From Chrysemys picta bellii (lineage: Eukaryota > Chordata > Testudines > Emydidae): a DNA stretch of 64,000 bases. Under the pieces are notes generated by a model that was not told the DNA's origin, searched no databases, and worked only from the letters and a program-made list of their open reading frames with translations. Position 1 is the first letter of the stretch; each line of letters starts with the position of its first letter. The stretch is from the NCBI RefSeq assembly GCF_011386835.1, contig NC_088797.1:95614264-95678263 (forward strand), written 5' to 3'. The position numbers were made by a program, and so were the translations under genes. Below, one piece after another: positions 20,861-33,700 of this stretch.

Positions 20861-21720
20861 GTGCTGTCCCTTGCCCACAGAAAGCTGCCCCTGGCCTCCG
20901 CACGCTGGGGCCTGCGGCGGATGCTGTCTCCACTTGAGACATTTTGCCGCACGTTCTCCCTGTTGCGCACACGGGCTCTGCTCTCCTGGCGGGGGCCGTG
21001 CCGGGAGACTGACAGCCCAGGCTGGCTGCCCCCAGAGTGGTAAGCGCTGTGCGCCTGAGATGCTCGCAGACGGCGCGGCGCTCTGGGGGAGCGGACCCGG
21101 CGTTTGCACTGAGGGGAACCTGCCCTGGGTGCAGCCGGGAGAGTCCGGGGGTCCGCCGTGTGGGCACCGCGCGCGGGGCCTTGCGCTCAGTGTCGGTGTC
21201 ACTCGTCATGCGCTGCTGGGAGGCAGGCAGGCAGGTAGGCTGGGCGGGGAAGGGGAAGCGGATGCACCGCCACAGCTACCAAACTACAACTCCCAGCATG
21301 CCTTGAGCGGAGCCGGGCCGGAGGCGCACGCGCACTGCTGCAGCCCCCCAGGCTGCTGGTGCCACGTGGTTGCAGCATGGCTGCTGTGTTTGCGGATCTG
21401 AACGTCCCGGGCGCGCCGGAGAGGAAGTCGCTGCAGAGTTTGCTAGAGGCCGCCGCGCACCGTGAGTAGCGACCTCCCGGGGCGCTGGGCGGGGTCCGCG
21501 CAGTTCAACCAGCCTGTCAGGCCCGGGGCGGGGCTCGGGGTGGGTAGCACCGGGCACCTCTGAGCCCACGGGGGCGGTTCTGACTCCTGCTGCAAGAGCC
21601 GGACTGCTGGGCGCTCTCCGGCGGCAGCGTGCGTGCGAGGAATGCCCCCTTCCCTAGGCGCTGGGCTGTTGGCCCGCCCTGCGGGGTGGAGCCGGGGTGC
21701 GGAGAGTGCGGCTGTTCCGC
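20860..21720 (+). promoter_or_regulatory. RPP30: CpG-rich RPP30 promoter
   Basis: GC- and CpG-rich block spanning the RPP30 start codon. An ACTACAACTCCCAGCATGCC motif at about 21284-21303 matches the ZNF143/SBF-type promoter element (ACTACAACTCCCA...GC) found at many housekeeping promoters. It lies about 80 bases upstream of the ATG at 21377. There is no TATA box. Open frames within the block are compositional. Confidence 0.75.
21377..21461 (+). CDS. RPP30: RPP30 coding exon 1
   Basis: Starts at ATG (M-A-A-V-F-A-D-L) and ends CACC followed by donor GTGAGT, splitting a Leu codon after its first base. Confidence 0.95.
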
Positions 21721-24700
21721 CTTCTCCCCCTTGTTGGTAGTAAGCAGTAGCCTTTGTGCTGGTAGCACCAGCCTCATTGGTTGCAGTGACTGTCTCGGGA
21801 TTTGGGTGCGGAATCGTCCTGCCAACTCCGCCTGGTTCCCAAAGCCTGGGACGTTCGTTTGAAACTGTGCCATCCACCTGTGCTCTCTGCACTGCGGGGA
21901 CCTGCTCTAGACTCAGAGAACATGGTTTTCCAGTCTCCTTTTCGACTAGATCCCCAGACTGAAACTAAATGTGATTGGGGTGTGTGTGTGTTAAATCTCC
22001 TAATTTGGAAGCCAACCTCATGCTACAGTTTTTGTGTGTCTGTTCGTGTTTGTCCTAGCACCGTTGGTAATGCCGTGTTTAGCAAACAAACTGCATCGTG
22101 GGGCATTCTTAACAAAATAAGTTTTACTGGCCAGTTTTAAGTCACTCTGTTTGCATTACATCATGCAATACATTTTAACTTCTGTGTATTGAGGCTGGAA
22201 AGATAACATGGCTAACGCTTATGATAGGTCCAATGAATAAGCTAGTGTACGTGTTCCCTTTCTATCGTGGCAGATGTGCACTATTGCTAGTAAAACTTCA
22301 CTGTAATACTAGCCACTCTGGTAGTCGGGAATTTTTGCTATGTAGCTTCCCCAGCTCAGGCTGGAGCCCCAGGGAGGGGGAGGGTCTCATTGGGTTTCAG
22401 AGCCCGAGCTGGAGCTGGATCCTGAATGTTTACACTGCTATTTTTTAGCCCTGCAGCAGGAGCCTGAGTCAGTTGACCTGGCTCTGATTGTATGTCTACA
22501 CCACACAATTAAAAATATGTGGCTGGCTGTGCCAGCTGACTCAGACTCCGGCTAAGGGGCTCTTTAATTGTGGTGTTGTAGACATTCAGGCTCAGGCTGG
22601 ATCCTAGAACCCTGTGAGGTGGGAGGCTCCCAAGGCTCAGGAAGCCTGAGACCCATGTCTACACTGCAATTAAACAGCCCCTTAGCCTGAGCCCCGTGAG
22701 TCCAAGGTCATGTCTACACTAGCACTTACGTCAGCAAAATTTTTATCGCTTAGGGGTGTGAAAAAAACCCACCCGAGTGACATAAGTTTTGCCAGCATAA
22801 GCACTCATGTCCACTGCACTATGTTGGCGGGAGACGCTCTCCAGCTGACATAGGTACAATTGACCTCGTTTTATGATGTAGACGGGAGAGCGCTCTCCTG
22901 TCAGCATAACGTGCCTACATGAGCAATCTTACAGCGGCACAGCCATGTAAGTGTAGACATGGCCCAAGTCAGCTGGCCCAGGTGAGCTGTAGGTGTCTAA
23001 TTGTAGTGTAGACATACCCTAAGACTCTCTGCAACGGGGTGTTTTTGTGGGGTTATTTTTTTTTTCTTTCTTTCTGAGTAGACGTATACCTTCAGGCACT
23101 GGTCCTATAAGCAATTGTGCATGTGCTCTAACATTAAGGAGCAAGTAGTCCCATTGAATTTATGGGATTACTTGTGTTTTTACAATTCAGCATTTGCATA
23201 ATTGTTTGCAGGACTGGGACCCTAATTCTTCATGTATTGAAAGGGGGGGAATTTTTAACGTTAAGGCATCATGTTTCCTACTGTTTTTCTGTTTTCAGAA
23301 ATCTCAAATTATTACACAAAGAAACCTTTCAGATTTGTAAATGATGTGTGGAGTTTAATTGCTAATCTTAAATCTCTCTATTCTGATTAATTTCTATTAA
23401 ATAGTAAATTGGACAAAACAAACTTACCATATGTTTACCTTTTCTAGTGGGATATTCAACTGTTGCTATTAACCATGTCATTGATTTCAAAGAAAAGAAA
23501 CAGGTAGGGCTCTGTTTCAATATTTATTCTTGTTTTCTTTATTTGTACTTAGTAATAAGTTCATAACTATGCATACATCTAGATGAGTGATCTAAGAAGG
23601 AAGCAAGTAGGGAATTACAGGATCCTTCAGTACATGACTAAACTATCATTTTGTAACCCCAGCTATCTAGAAGTTGTACAGTTTGGGCCTAAATTTTTTA
23701 TCCCCCATGTTTAATACATTTTAACCGTGGTGTTTTTGTTTGTTTTTTTTGTTTCAGGAGATTGTCAAACCAATATCTCCTTCAGAACTGTTTCCATCTT
23801 TGCCTATTGTACAGGTATGTTAGAGTTTAAATTCCACCTGCACATGATAGTTAAGGATACGATTTAATCACAGAGGTCAGGCACAGATTCTGTGACTTTA
23901 CTGGACCTCCATGACTTTGGCTTCAGGCAGTCAGGACTGTGCTCACCCCTCCTTTCCCCCTGCAGCTTCAGCCGGGGCTAGGGCCATGCGCGTCTCTTCC
24001 CCTCCCCCTCCCCCCCGTATCTTTGGGCCAGGACTGTGCCCGCCTTCCCCCATGGCTTTGGTTGGTGCTGGCTCCGCTGCTGTGTGCGCCCGCCCCACGG
24101 CTTTGGCAGTGTCTGGAGCCAAGACTGTGCCCCTCCAGTGGGGCTGGGGCTGTCAATCCCTCCTCCCCCATGAGGATCCAGGTGTCATTCCTTCCCTCAG
24201 CCCTCTCTCCCCCTGTTATTTTTAGTAAAAGTCATGGACAGGTCTGGGCTCCCATGAATTTTTGTTTATTGCCCACGACCTGCCCATGACTTCTACTAAA
24301 AATAACTGTGACAAAATCTTAACTAAGGCTGTGGATTAATCGCGATTAACTCAAAAAAATTAATCGTGATTGAATCACACAGTTAAACAATAAAATACCA
24401 AATGAAATGTATTAAATATTTGTGGATGTTTTTCCGCATTTTCAAATATATTGATTTAAATTACAACACAGAATACAAAGTGGACAGTGCTCATTTTATA
24501 TTATTTTTATTACAAATTTTTGCACTGTAAAATGATAAACAAAAGAAATAGTATTTTTCAGTTCACCTCATACAAGTACTGTAATGCAATCTCTTTATCA
24601 TGAAAGTGCAACTTACAAATGTAGGGTTTTTTGTTACATAACTGCACTCAAAAACAAAACTATATAAAATGTTAGAGCCTACAAGTCCACTCAGTCCTAC

Positions 24701-27700
24701 TTCATGTTCAGATAATGGCTAAGAGAAACAAGTTTGTTTACATTTACGGGAGATAATCTGCCCACTTCTTAATTACAGTGTCACCTGAAAGTGAGAACAA
24801 GCATTTGCATGGCACTGTTGTTGCTGGCATGGCAAGATATTTGTGTGCCAGATGCACTAAAGATTCATATGCCTCTTAATGCTTCGGACGTCATTCCAGA
24901 GGACATGCTTCCATGCTGATGACGCTTGTTAAAAAAATGTGTTAATTAAAATTGTGACTGAGCTTCTTGGGGGAGAATTGTATGTCTCCTGCTCTGTTTT
25001 ACCCACATTCTTTCATATATTTCATGCTATAGCAATCTCGGATGATGATCCAGCACATGTTGTTCATTTTAAGAACACTTTTACTGCAAATTTGACAAAT
25101 GCAAAGAAAGTACCAACGTGAGATTTCTAAAGATAGCTACAGCACTCGACCCAAGATTTAAGAATCTGAAGTGCCTTCCAAAATCTGAGAGGGATAGGTG
25201 TGGAGCAAGCTTTCAGAAGTCTTAAAAGAGCAACCCTTTGATGCAGAAACTACAGAACCCAAAGCACCAAAAAAGAAAATCAATTTTCTGCTGGTGGCAT
25301 CTGAATCAGATAATGAAAATGAACATGTGTCGATCCACACTGCTTTGGATCATTATTGTGCAGAACCCGTCATCAGCATGGACACCTGTCCTCAGGACTG
25401 GTGGTTGAAGCATCGAGGGACATATGAATTTTTAGCGCATCTGGCACATAAATATCTTGTCACGCCAGCTACAACAGTGCCATGCAAACACCTATTCTCA
25501 CTTTCAGGTGACATTGTAAACGAGAAGTGGGCAGCATTATCTTCTGCAAACTGCAAGACACCTCTACCTCGATATAACACTGTCCTCGGGAGCCAAAAAA
25601 ATCTTACCGCATTATAGGTGAAACCGCGTTATATCAAACTTGCTTTAATCCACCGGAGTGCGCAGCCCCGCCCCTCCCCCCCCGGAGCACTGCTTTACCG
25701 CGTTATATCAGAATTCATGTTATATCAGGTCATGTTATATCAGGGTAGAGGTGTATATATAAAAATGGACTTCAATTTTAAAACTGCATTTGTAGTGCCC
25801 TTATTCTTTGATTAGAGAACAGTAGCGGTAACACAATAAAATGTGTTTTTACTCTGCTGTGTTGATTTTTTTGTTCATTTGTTTAAAGCAAAAACAGATG
25901 TCAAAGAAATACAAGAAAATCCACTGTTTCTGAAGAGCAGAAATGTACCAAAAAAATACAGAAGCAAAGCATTAAAATTAGAAAGACAAAAATATGAAGA
26001 GTATATTTAGAAGTGATCAGAAAATTGGTATAGTCAAAAATATAAAGAAAACATCATTCTCTATATATAATAATAGGCATGAAAATCTATTAGCTAGGTT
26101 TTTGCTTTGTACTTTCGTCAACAGTCTCTTTGATGGTTTATTTTGCTTACAGGGAAAATCCAAACCAATTAAAATTGTAACCAGACTAACGCTTGTAGTT
26201 TCTGATCCTTCTCACTGCAATGTATTGGTAAGTATTTTAAAATGTATTTATTTTGTAAGTTGTATTTTCTCTTCATAGTAAAATGTTATTTTTGAAATGT
26301 TATGGATTTCACAAAAAATACTGCACTAATTTGCTGAGCTATAATGTCTCCTTACGATCACATCACTCTCTGAAGATCTCACTTTATAAAACTGGGATGT
26401 GCTCTGCACTGGTGATTTACTAATGGTGTAACATGCTGCCATGAGAAATCAGAGTTCTGTTCCCATGCCTGAAGGCTTCAAGTAAAGTGCTGCTACCAAC
26501 CCATGTGATAAGGTGGGGGAAGAAGTGTTAAAACATGAAATCATCACCCCATCTCTAGAACTTGAGTTCAGGTTTTAAAATATGACAATAGAGCTGATAC
26601 TGCATTTGTTTGTTTATTTTTTTTTTAAACTTGAACTCCAGCATAACTATCCCTCTCCCCTCCTCCCTCCTGAGGCTCCAGGGAGTTTTGCTGGGTGTTC
26701 TAATAACTTGGGCGAGGGGAGGACTTACATTTTCTAAGTGATAAAGTAGGACATGTGTGTGGCTTACAAGGCAAACAGTCGCTACTGCTTTACTTATTGT
26801 GTAGAATGAGCGCCAAAATAATGACCGTGGTGAAACACCGTCAGCAGATAGGGCTGCTAATAGAGCCTTAATAGGAGTAGTTTGGTTTTACAACTCACAA
26901 TTGGAGAAGCGTGGCTTCTATTAGTTGTTGTTTTGGCAATTTTCATAGTACATACCTTTAGCATCTTCCATAAATTAGCGTGATTCTTTTTTCCTTTTTG
27001 TCAGAGATCAACATCTACAAATATAAGATTGTATGACATCATAGCAGTGTTTCCAAAGACAGAGAAACTGTTTCACGTAAGTATTAAATACACATATATA
27101 TATCCTCTCTCGACGCATCTGAGAATCCATTTGTGATCGTAGCTGCCAATGCTGGAATAATGTTTAGTGCTTTGAGTTGGATTAGGCAAGTGTTCTGCTT
27201 GGATTTCATCTCAAACTTGATAGAGTGCAAGGCAGAAAAAGCACACCACGTGGCAGTGAGAGAAAAACATCCATTACCCATGTTAAGCTGTCAGTGTTTA
27301 GAAAGTTTGTCTCAAACCATTTGACTTCCTAAATTTGAACACCTTCCTCAGCTCATTAGCTCTTTGGCTTAGTAGGAATTGTTTTAGAACTCTGTTGAAA
27401 TGATGCTTTGTGATGACTGAAGGAATGTAGGATTTAAATGTTTGAGCAGTGGGGTTTTGTGGGTGACTTTCTCTCACTGACCTACCACCCATCCCCCACA
27501 AAAAAAGTCTGAGATCTCTTACTGAAAAGCCATATGGAAATAGCAGCCAATCATTTTGTAAAAAAAAAACAAAATAGGGTGGAGGAGGGTAGGGCAGGAC
27601 ACAGCTTTGCTTCTATAGTCTCTGCACATGTAGAATGTATTTTCCTAAATCAAATGTTTCCATTTAAAAAAAAAAAGTCTCCCTTGGCATTGAGACGGGC

Positions 27701-30700
27701 TTTTGCCAAATGTAGGAGGAGAAAGCTTTGCTCTTGCAAAACCATGGTTTTTCTTACAAAATATTTGTGTGCAGTTTTCCCTTCTGCTGCCAAGGGCAGC
27801 ACTGAACCTGCAGGAAGTGAAGTAAACCCAGGCAAAAGCATTTAAGAAGAGAAAAATATTTAAGGGAAAGCTGTAGTTTTCTTGAACACAATAGTGTGAT
27901 AGTTCAAAACAAACTTTCAGGTTTACCCTGTTCCCTGTTGGTAAAGATTCAGTCTCTGAATGTGTTGCTACACGGAAATCTTCTTATAGTTTAAACAGAT
28001 GTTTTGGACACTACAAACTATCACAGTGAAAGGGCTCCACACCCTACTCCTGAGAAAGATTCACTTTTAGTGGTTTAATCTTTCTGTGATATATATTCAG
28101 GAACCAGTTAAATAAGGCTTGCTTCTTATATTGGTTATCACTCAAAATACAGCTATTTTATACCCTTTAAAATTTGTATTCTTATTCCTGTCCACTTATA
28201 AAGGCAGTTTGGTGTGTTTGAATATGATCTAATGTGGTTCACTTTTTGTAGTTGATAGAGAAAATTTGTTCTACTCTTATCCAGTAAGGTGACATTCACC
28301 CTAGCTATCGTCTCTCACTGAGTATCAAGAGGTTTTCTCCTGCCTCCAATTGGCTCATAATGCCAGCCTCCATCTCCCTTTTGTTTAATTTTCAGACAAG
28401 CACTTTCGTGGGTTTTTTCCCTCCATCTCCTCAGGCTTGAGAGGAGCTCCCTGTAAACATCTGCAAAACCACCTCATTACCTTCCTCAAAATCCCCCCTA
28501 AAAACTCACCTGTGCTGTGAAGCCTACAGAAAACTTGACAATGGTTAGGCCACTAGTGACCTGAAATCACAGCCTATCATGCTGACCAATAGTGCTCATT
28601 GTTTCCTTGTCCTACTCCATCTGTCTGCATGTATCCATCTGTTGTCTGTTGTTACACTCTACTTAGAGTGTAAACTCTCTGAGGCAGGGATTGTCTTTGT
28701 TTGTACAGCACCTAGCATGGTGAGGTTCTGGTCCATGATGAGGGCTCCTAGGCACTACGGTAATACAAATAATTAATAGTAGAAATTACATTTTCCCCTC
28801 GCAGTACCATATCTTTTCAGAGTCATTCTGTCAGACAGGAGAAGGTTCGGCTTCTTGATCAACTGCGTTTTCTGGCCAACATGTTTTTAAGCATTTTACA
28901 GTTGCTGTGGAAATACACTTAATGTGCAATCAGACTCCGGTGGTTATTGAGCATTCCACTGCACACTAAGTTGTACTGTTTCTTTGTCAATATATCTTGA
29001 ACAAACACCACGGCCAGAAAACTATTGGTTCTAAAGCACTATCTAATGCAAAGTGGTTTCTGGATTAACTAGTCAGGCAGTAGACATTCGCTACCTCCCT
29101 GTGTCTCGTATACAAGGTGTTAAAATGTGCGATATTTGCGTAGCTGGTGTGAGTGCCCCAATCAGGCTGACGGTCTGACACAACCTGTCATTTATCAAAA
29201 TGTTTTGCACACATAAAATTGTCATGTGGATTTATTGATTGAAAACTCATTAGGCTTCTCTACTAACTGCGGAATTCCAAGCATGAGTAGCAAGTAACCG
29301 TGTGCTTTTGCTAGTCTGACTGACAGTGAACAAACTGATCTTTAACGTGGGAGATGATGGACTACCAACTAGCATACTGAATCTCTTGGTGGGAATGCTA
29401 GTATTCACTTTCAAAGGAAGTCTGCCAACTTGGAATGGAGTCTATTTAAAAAAATGGCTGAAAACTATTTTCTGTTACTACAGCTGCCACTGTATGCTCC
29501 TGCCTCCCCAGCCTATTTTTGTAATTTAATCATCAAACTTCCCTGCTTTAAAAAAAAAAAAAAAAAAATTTACCTCTGCCTTGTGAAAGACTCGTATGTA
29601 CAGGAAACTGACAGAGGTAGAATTTGACTATATAAAGTAAACACACTGAAAGATTTTTTTTCTAATCTCTTTCAGCCATAGTAATCTTAAATCTTACTTG
29701 TAACAACTGTAGTTTAAGAAAACTACCATTTGATTGATTTTTCTTTTAAATTAATGTTCCTCTTATTGAATAGTTTTCTAAGGTGCCTTAGACTGTCTTC
29801 CTCTTTCTGTTTTTAGGTTTTGAAAGATGCAAATGACATCAGAAAAAATCTGCAAGAAGGGAGATATAGGTTAGGAAAAACTTTCTAACTTTAAGGGTAG
29901 TTAACCACTGGAACCAATTACTTAGGGAGGTTGTGGAATCTCTATCCATCATTGGAGGTTAAGAACAGGTTAGGCAAACACCTGTGAGGGCTGGTCCAGA
30001 TCAGTGGTTTTCAAAGTTTTTAGGCTGCGTACTCCTGTCCAAATAATGTAGTCTATCATGTACTCCCATCTGAGATAGGCAGAAGCAATGTGTGCAGGGG
30101 CGGGGGGTTCTGCCTTCCATTTAGCAACAGCTTCTAGAGGTTTTCAAACTGTGTGCCCCCCTGGGGGTTCAAAGGAACGCTCAGGATGGGGATGGTAGTG
30201 GCACTTCTCAAAGTTTTTGAGCTGAAACCCCCTCCCCCCTTGAGTTACAGTTTTTGGTTGCAACCTTCCCCCCCCCCCCCCAACCAGACGGGCTGGGTGG
30301 ACCTATGAGGTGAGGTAGAGCTTCCTCCCCAAGCCCTGCCCCTGTGAACATTCCTCCTTGTCCCTCTAGGGCAGGGGTGGGCAAACTTGGCCCGAGGGCC
30401 ACATCGGGGAATAGAAATTGTATGGCGGGCCATGAATGCTCACGAAATTGGGGTTGGGGTGCGGGAAGGGGTGAGGGCTCTGGGGTGGGGCTGGGGATAA
30501 GGAGTTTGGTGTGTAGGAGGGTGCTCTGGGATGGGACCGAGGGATTCAGAGAGCAGGAGGGGGATCAGGGATGGGGCAGAGATGCAGCCCCCAACCCAGC
30601 ACCCCAACCGGAGCACCGGAGTGGGGCCGAGCCGCGTGGTGCCGCCCCCGACCCAGCACCCCGGCTGGAGCGCCAGAGTGGGACAAGCCCCAGACCTCGC

Positions 30701-33700
30701 TCCTCAGGGTCGCGGGCCGGCTTAAAACGGCTCGCGGGCTGTAGTGTGCCCACCCCTGCTCTAAGGGGGCACATCCCAGTGTTTGAAAACTTCTGATTCT
30801 GAGTCACACAGCAGAAAGGAAATTTGCACCAGTGCGGCTTCAGTTTTAATTGAATGGAGATTAAACATTGATTAGATTGCCAAGTCTTACTAAATAAAGT
30901 GCGTTGTCCACCGTTAGAGGATTTTTCTCGCCTACCCCCCATGAAAACTCGTGTGCTCCTAGGGGTATGTGTACCCCAATTTGATAACCACTGGTCTAGA
31001 TAATCCTTAGTCCTACATCAATGCAGGGGATTGGACTAGATCATCTATCAAGGTCCCTTCCAGTCCTATGATTCTATTTATTTTATCCTAAGGTGGCTCA
31101 AGATCTTTCCAGGAGGCACTAGTAACAATGTAAAACAACTGGAACTGGAATGTTCAGTCTACACAAGAAATTAGAGCGATACATTATTCTTTAGAGCCTG
31201 AATGTCCTGTTGATTGTTAAATAAATTAATAGGTAGGTCGTATTTCACTAGCATCTACCTGATCTTCCTTTGAAGCATCTCCTTCAGACGTCAACATTTA
31301 AATCTTATTGGCTTCATCAGTAAAATATCACTTTGCCAAAGTGTAAGCCTTTTGTTTTTGGGAATTTCAAGGGATAACTCATTTATTTTACTGCCAACAC
31401 CAATGTGTCCACCAGATGAGGCTGTTGTCCCCATTGAGGGTGCATGATCTGAGCTGTAGTGGTAGGACTCCATGTATTTTTTTCTTTTTAAGTTTGGGCA
31501 ACCAGACTCTGTGAGACTTGTCTGGTTGATCCAAAGACTGAGCCATTACTGGAGTAGAGTGGATCTCAGCAAATGTTCCAACTTTCTTGACAATTTAGGA
31601 ATTCTCCCTTTAAACATGCTTCTTTCTTCTATTTAGTTTGGCTTTTCCTTTTTTGTTCCTTGTGACAACTCCTAATCACTGGGAGTCTGGGCTGGTATTC
31701 TTGAATTTGAACAGTTCCCCCTTCAGTTATGGCACGTTCGTGACATGGAATAGATGTTTTCCTAACCAACTCAGGTGTAGAGAGAGGCTGGTTCTCTGTC
31801 ATCCCACAACACATCATCTGCTGGAACTTCTGTTTTGTATTTTTGGGTATGTCTACATTGCAATAAAACACGCGTGGCTAGCCCGTGTCAGCTGACTTGG
31901 GCTGCAGGGGTATAAAACTGCAGTATAGACATTCAGGCTGGGTCCCAAAGGCCAGGCTCCAGCCTGAGCTTGCATGTCTACACTGCAGTTTTATAGCCCT
32001 GTAGCCTGAGCCCTGCAATCCCATGTCAGCTGACACAGGCCAGCCCTGAGTTTTTTTTATTGCAGTGTGGACGGATCCTTTGTTTTCATTCACTTGTTTG
32101 TGTCTTCCTGTCTCCAGTTCCTGTGCCCTTGCTGCTGTCCCATGTAGGGGATGATTCAAAGCCAAATGAGGGTGTTGTTTGTGCTCACTGTCAACATTTA
32201 CACACTAAATTCACTAACCCCTTGGCTCTTTGTCAGTATCTTGATAACAGGAATGGCCAGGATGACATTTTAAATATCAAAGAAAGTTTGTAAGTAGCCA
32301 AAGAGAATCCAAAATGATGATTGCAATTTCCTGTAGGTGTCCCATGAGTTGCCCATTTTTCCAGTTGATAGCATTAGACTGTAGATAAGGAAGGGGATAA
32401 AAATAGGTTAAGGCTCTGTCCATACTTGGACCAAGGAACCATACTTAAACTCCGTTTAAACAGCCTTCCAGCTAAATGGGTGTCTGATAGTATAGCCAGC
32501 TGGTTGGAAATCTGTTAAGCTAGAACTGCAGTTAAACTGATTTTGAACACTTTATCAAACTTGGTTTGAAATGGAGGGTAAATGGGGCCTAAATTTTGGA
32601 ATGACAATATTCCTCAAAGCCCTCTTCAGTATATGTAGGAATCATTTGTACATGGTGTAAAACAATTGTGCTTTGGAGACTCTTGCATCAGCAATGTGGG
32701 CTGTGTGACAGGGTTGTGTGTGCCCCCTCCCGCCTTAGGGTATAGGGGCAGGGTGTAAGTAGCCCATGTTTATGTCTCTGTGGCCAAAGCCAATATACTT
32801 GCCCCTGTTAGCAGGGCAATAAGGCCTAGTGCCAAAGTTCACAGATTCGCCCCTGTCAGCAGGGCAGTAAATCCCAGTGACTAAAGTCAATAGCTTTGCC
32901 CCTGTTAGCTGGGCAGTGGAGCCTAATCACAGTCACCAGGTTCGCCCCAGTCAGCTGGGCAGTAAGGCTTCCTGGCCAAAACCAATGGTTCCGCCCTTGT
33001 TAGCAGGGCAATAAGGCCTAGTGGCCAAAGTCAATGGATTCGCCCCCAGTCCGCAGGGCAGTAAGGCCTAGTAGTCAGTCAATAATCTGCCCCGTTAGCA
33101 GAGCAGTAAGGGCAAGTGGCCTCAGTCAGTCACGCACAAAAAAGGGGGGTGATGGCGGCCCAGGTAGGGGGAGCCCAGGCCTTCCCTCTCCACCAGGCCC
33201 CAGCTCAGGGCTCTGGTAGTGGCAAGAATGCATGCCACTGAGTCAGCAGGGGGGTCCAACCAAAACATGCTGACTAAAGGTTCCGGTTCTCTAATCAAGC
33301 CACTATATAATTCCCCTGGGCTGCTTCCTGCCGTGGTTCCCGCTGCTGCGGCCTGGACATCTCTGCTGTCTCCAGGTTCCCTGGTCTGCGCTGTCCCCGG
33401 TGACTCCAGGCTCTGTGAGGCCTCCCTGGGTACCCTGGCATCTGCCTGGGTTGCGGCGTCTCCGGCTCCCACGGCCTTGGGCTTTGGCTGGAGCCTACGG
33501 CGTGCGTCCTTCCTCTCCAGCAGTCCACCTCAACTGAGTTGAGCTTCTCCCTTTTATACTAGTGCATTTGGAGCATGCCCAGTAGAGTTGAGGCATGGCT
33601 TCCTCATCCCATAATGTAGGGTTAACACTTCCCCATCCAGTATGGGTCGAGTGTGCCCCGACACAGGCTGATTAACAGAGATCCCTTCTTCAAGGGACCA

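Larger units (their letters stand above)
24325..25830. mobile_element. Rearranged hAT transposon remnant with inverted internal duplication
   Basis: Starts AAGGCTGTGGATTAATCGCG, a terminus type seen in reptile hAT repeats. Two about-150-bp segments, 24774-24924 and 25368-25518, are inverted copies of the same transposase C-terminal coding region. A palindromic MITE is inserted at 25558-25754. The right terminus is uncertain. Confidence 0.65.
29866..31077 (+). mobile_element. CR1 LINE 3' end, split by a nested hAT insertion
   Basis: CR1 sequence at about 29866-30001 (GGAACCAATTACTTAGGGAG, TTGTGGAATCTCTATCCATC) resumes at about 30994-31077 (GGACTAGATCATCTATCAAG, CCTTCCAGTCCTATGATTCT), the typical CR1 3' tail. 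The two halves are separated by the hAT element at 30002-30993. Confidence 0.85.

Noticed and set aside
20736..21892. Several 100-176 codon frames around RPP30 exon 1
   Set aside because: Compositional frames in the CpG-rich promoter; the real coding frame is confirmed by the RPP30 N-terminus.
25198..25617. 139-codon frame as a small ZBED-like host gene
   Set aside because: It is a C-terminal hAT transposase remnant next to an inverted copy of itself, with broken upstream coding and a MITE running into its end.
26640..26720. CT-rich tract in RPP30 intron 4 as an exon or regulatory site
   Set aside because: Simple T- and C-rich sequence without splice-site pairing or conserved motif.
29818..29870. 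Extra RPP30 exon after TTTTTAG near 29817
   Set aside because: RPP30 exons 5 and 6 join in frame without it and the protein already has full family length; the segment leads into a CR1 tail.
32785..33130. Regular array resembling a CRISPR
   Set aside because: Units are contiguous, imperfect and about 50 bp with no unique spacers, inside a solo LTR in a vertebrate intron.
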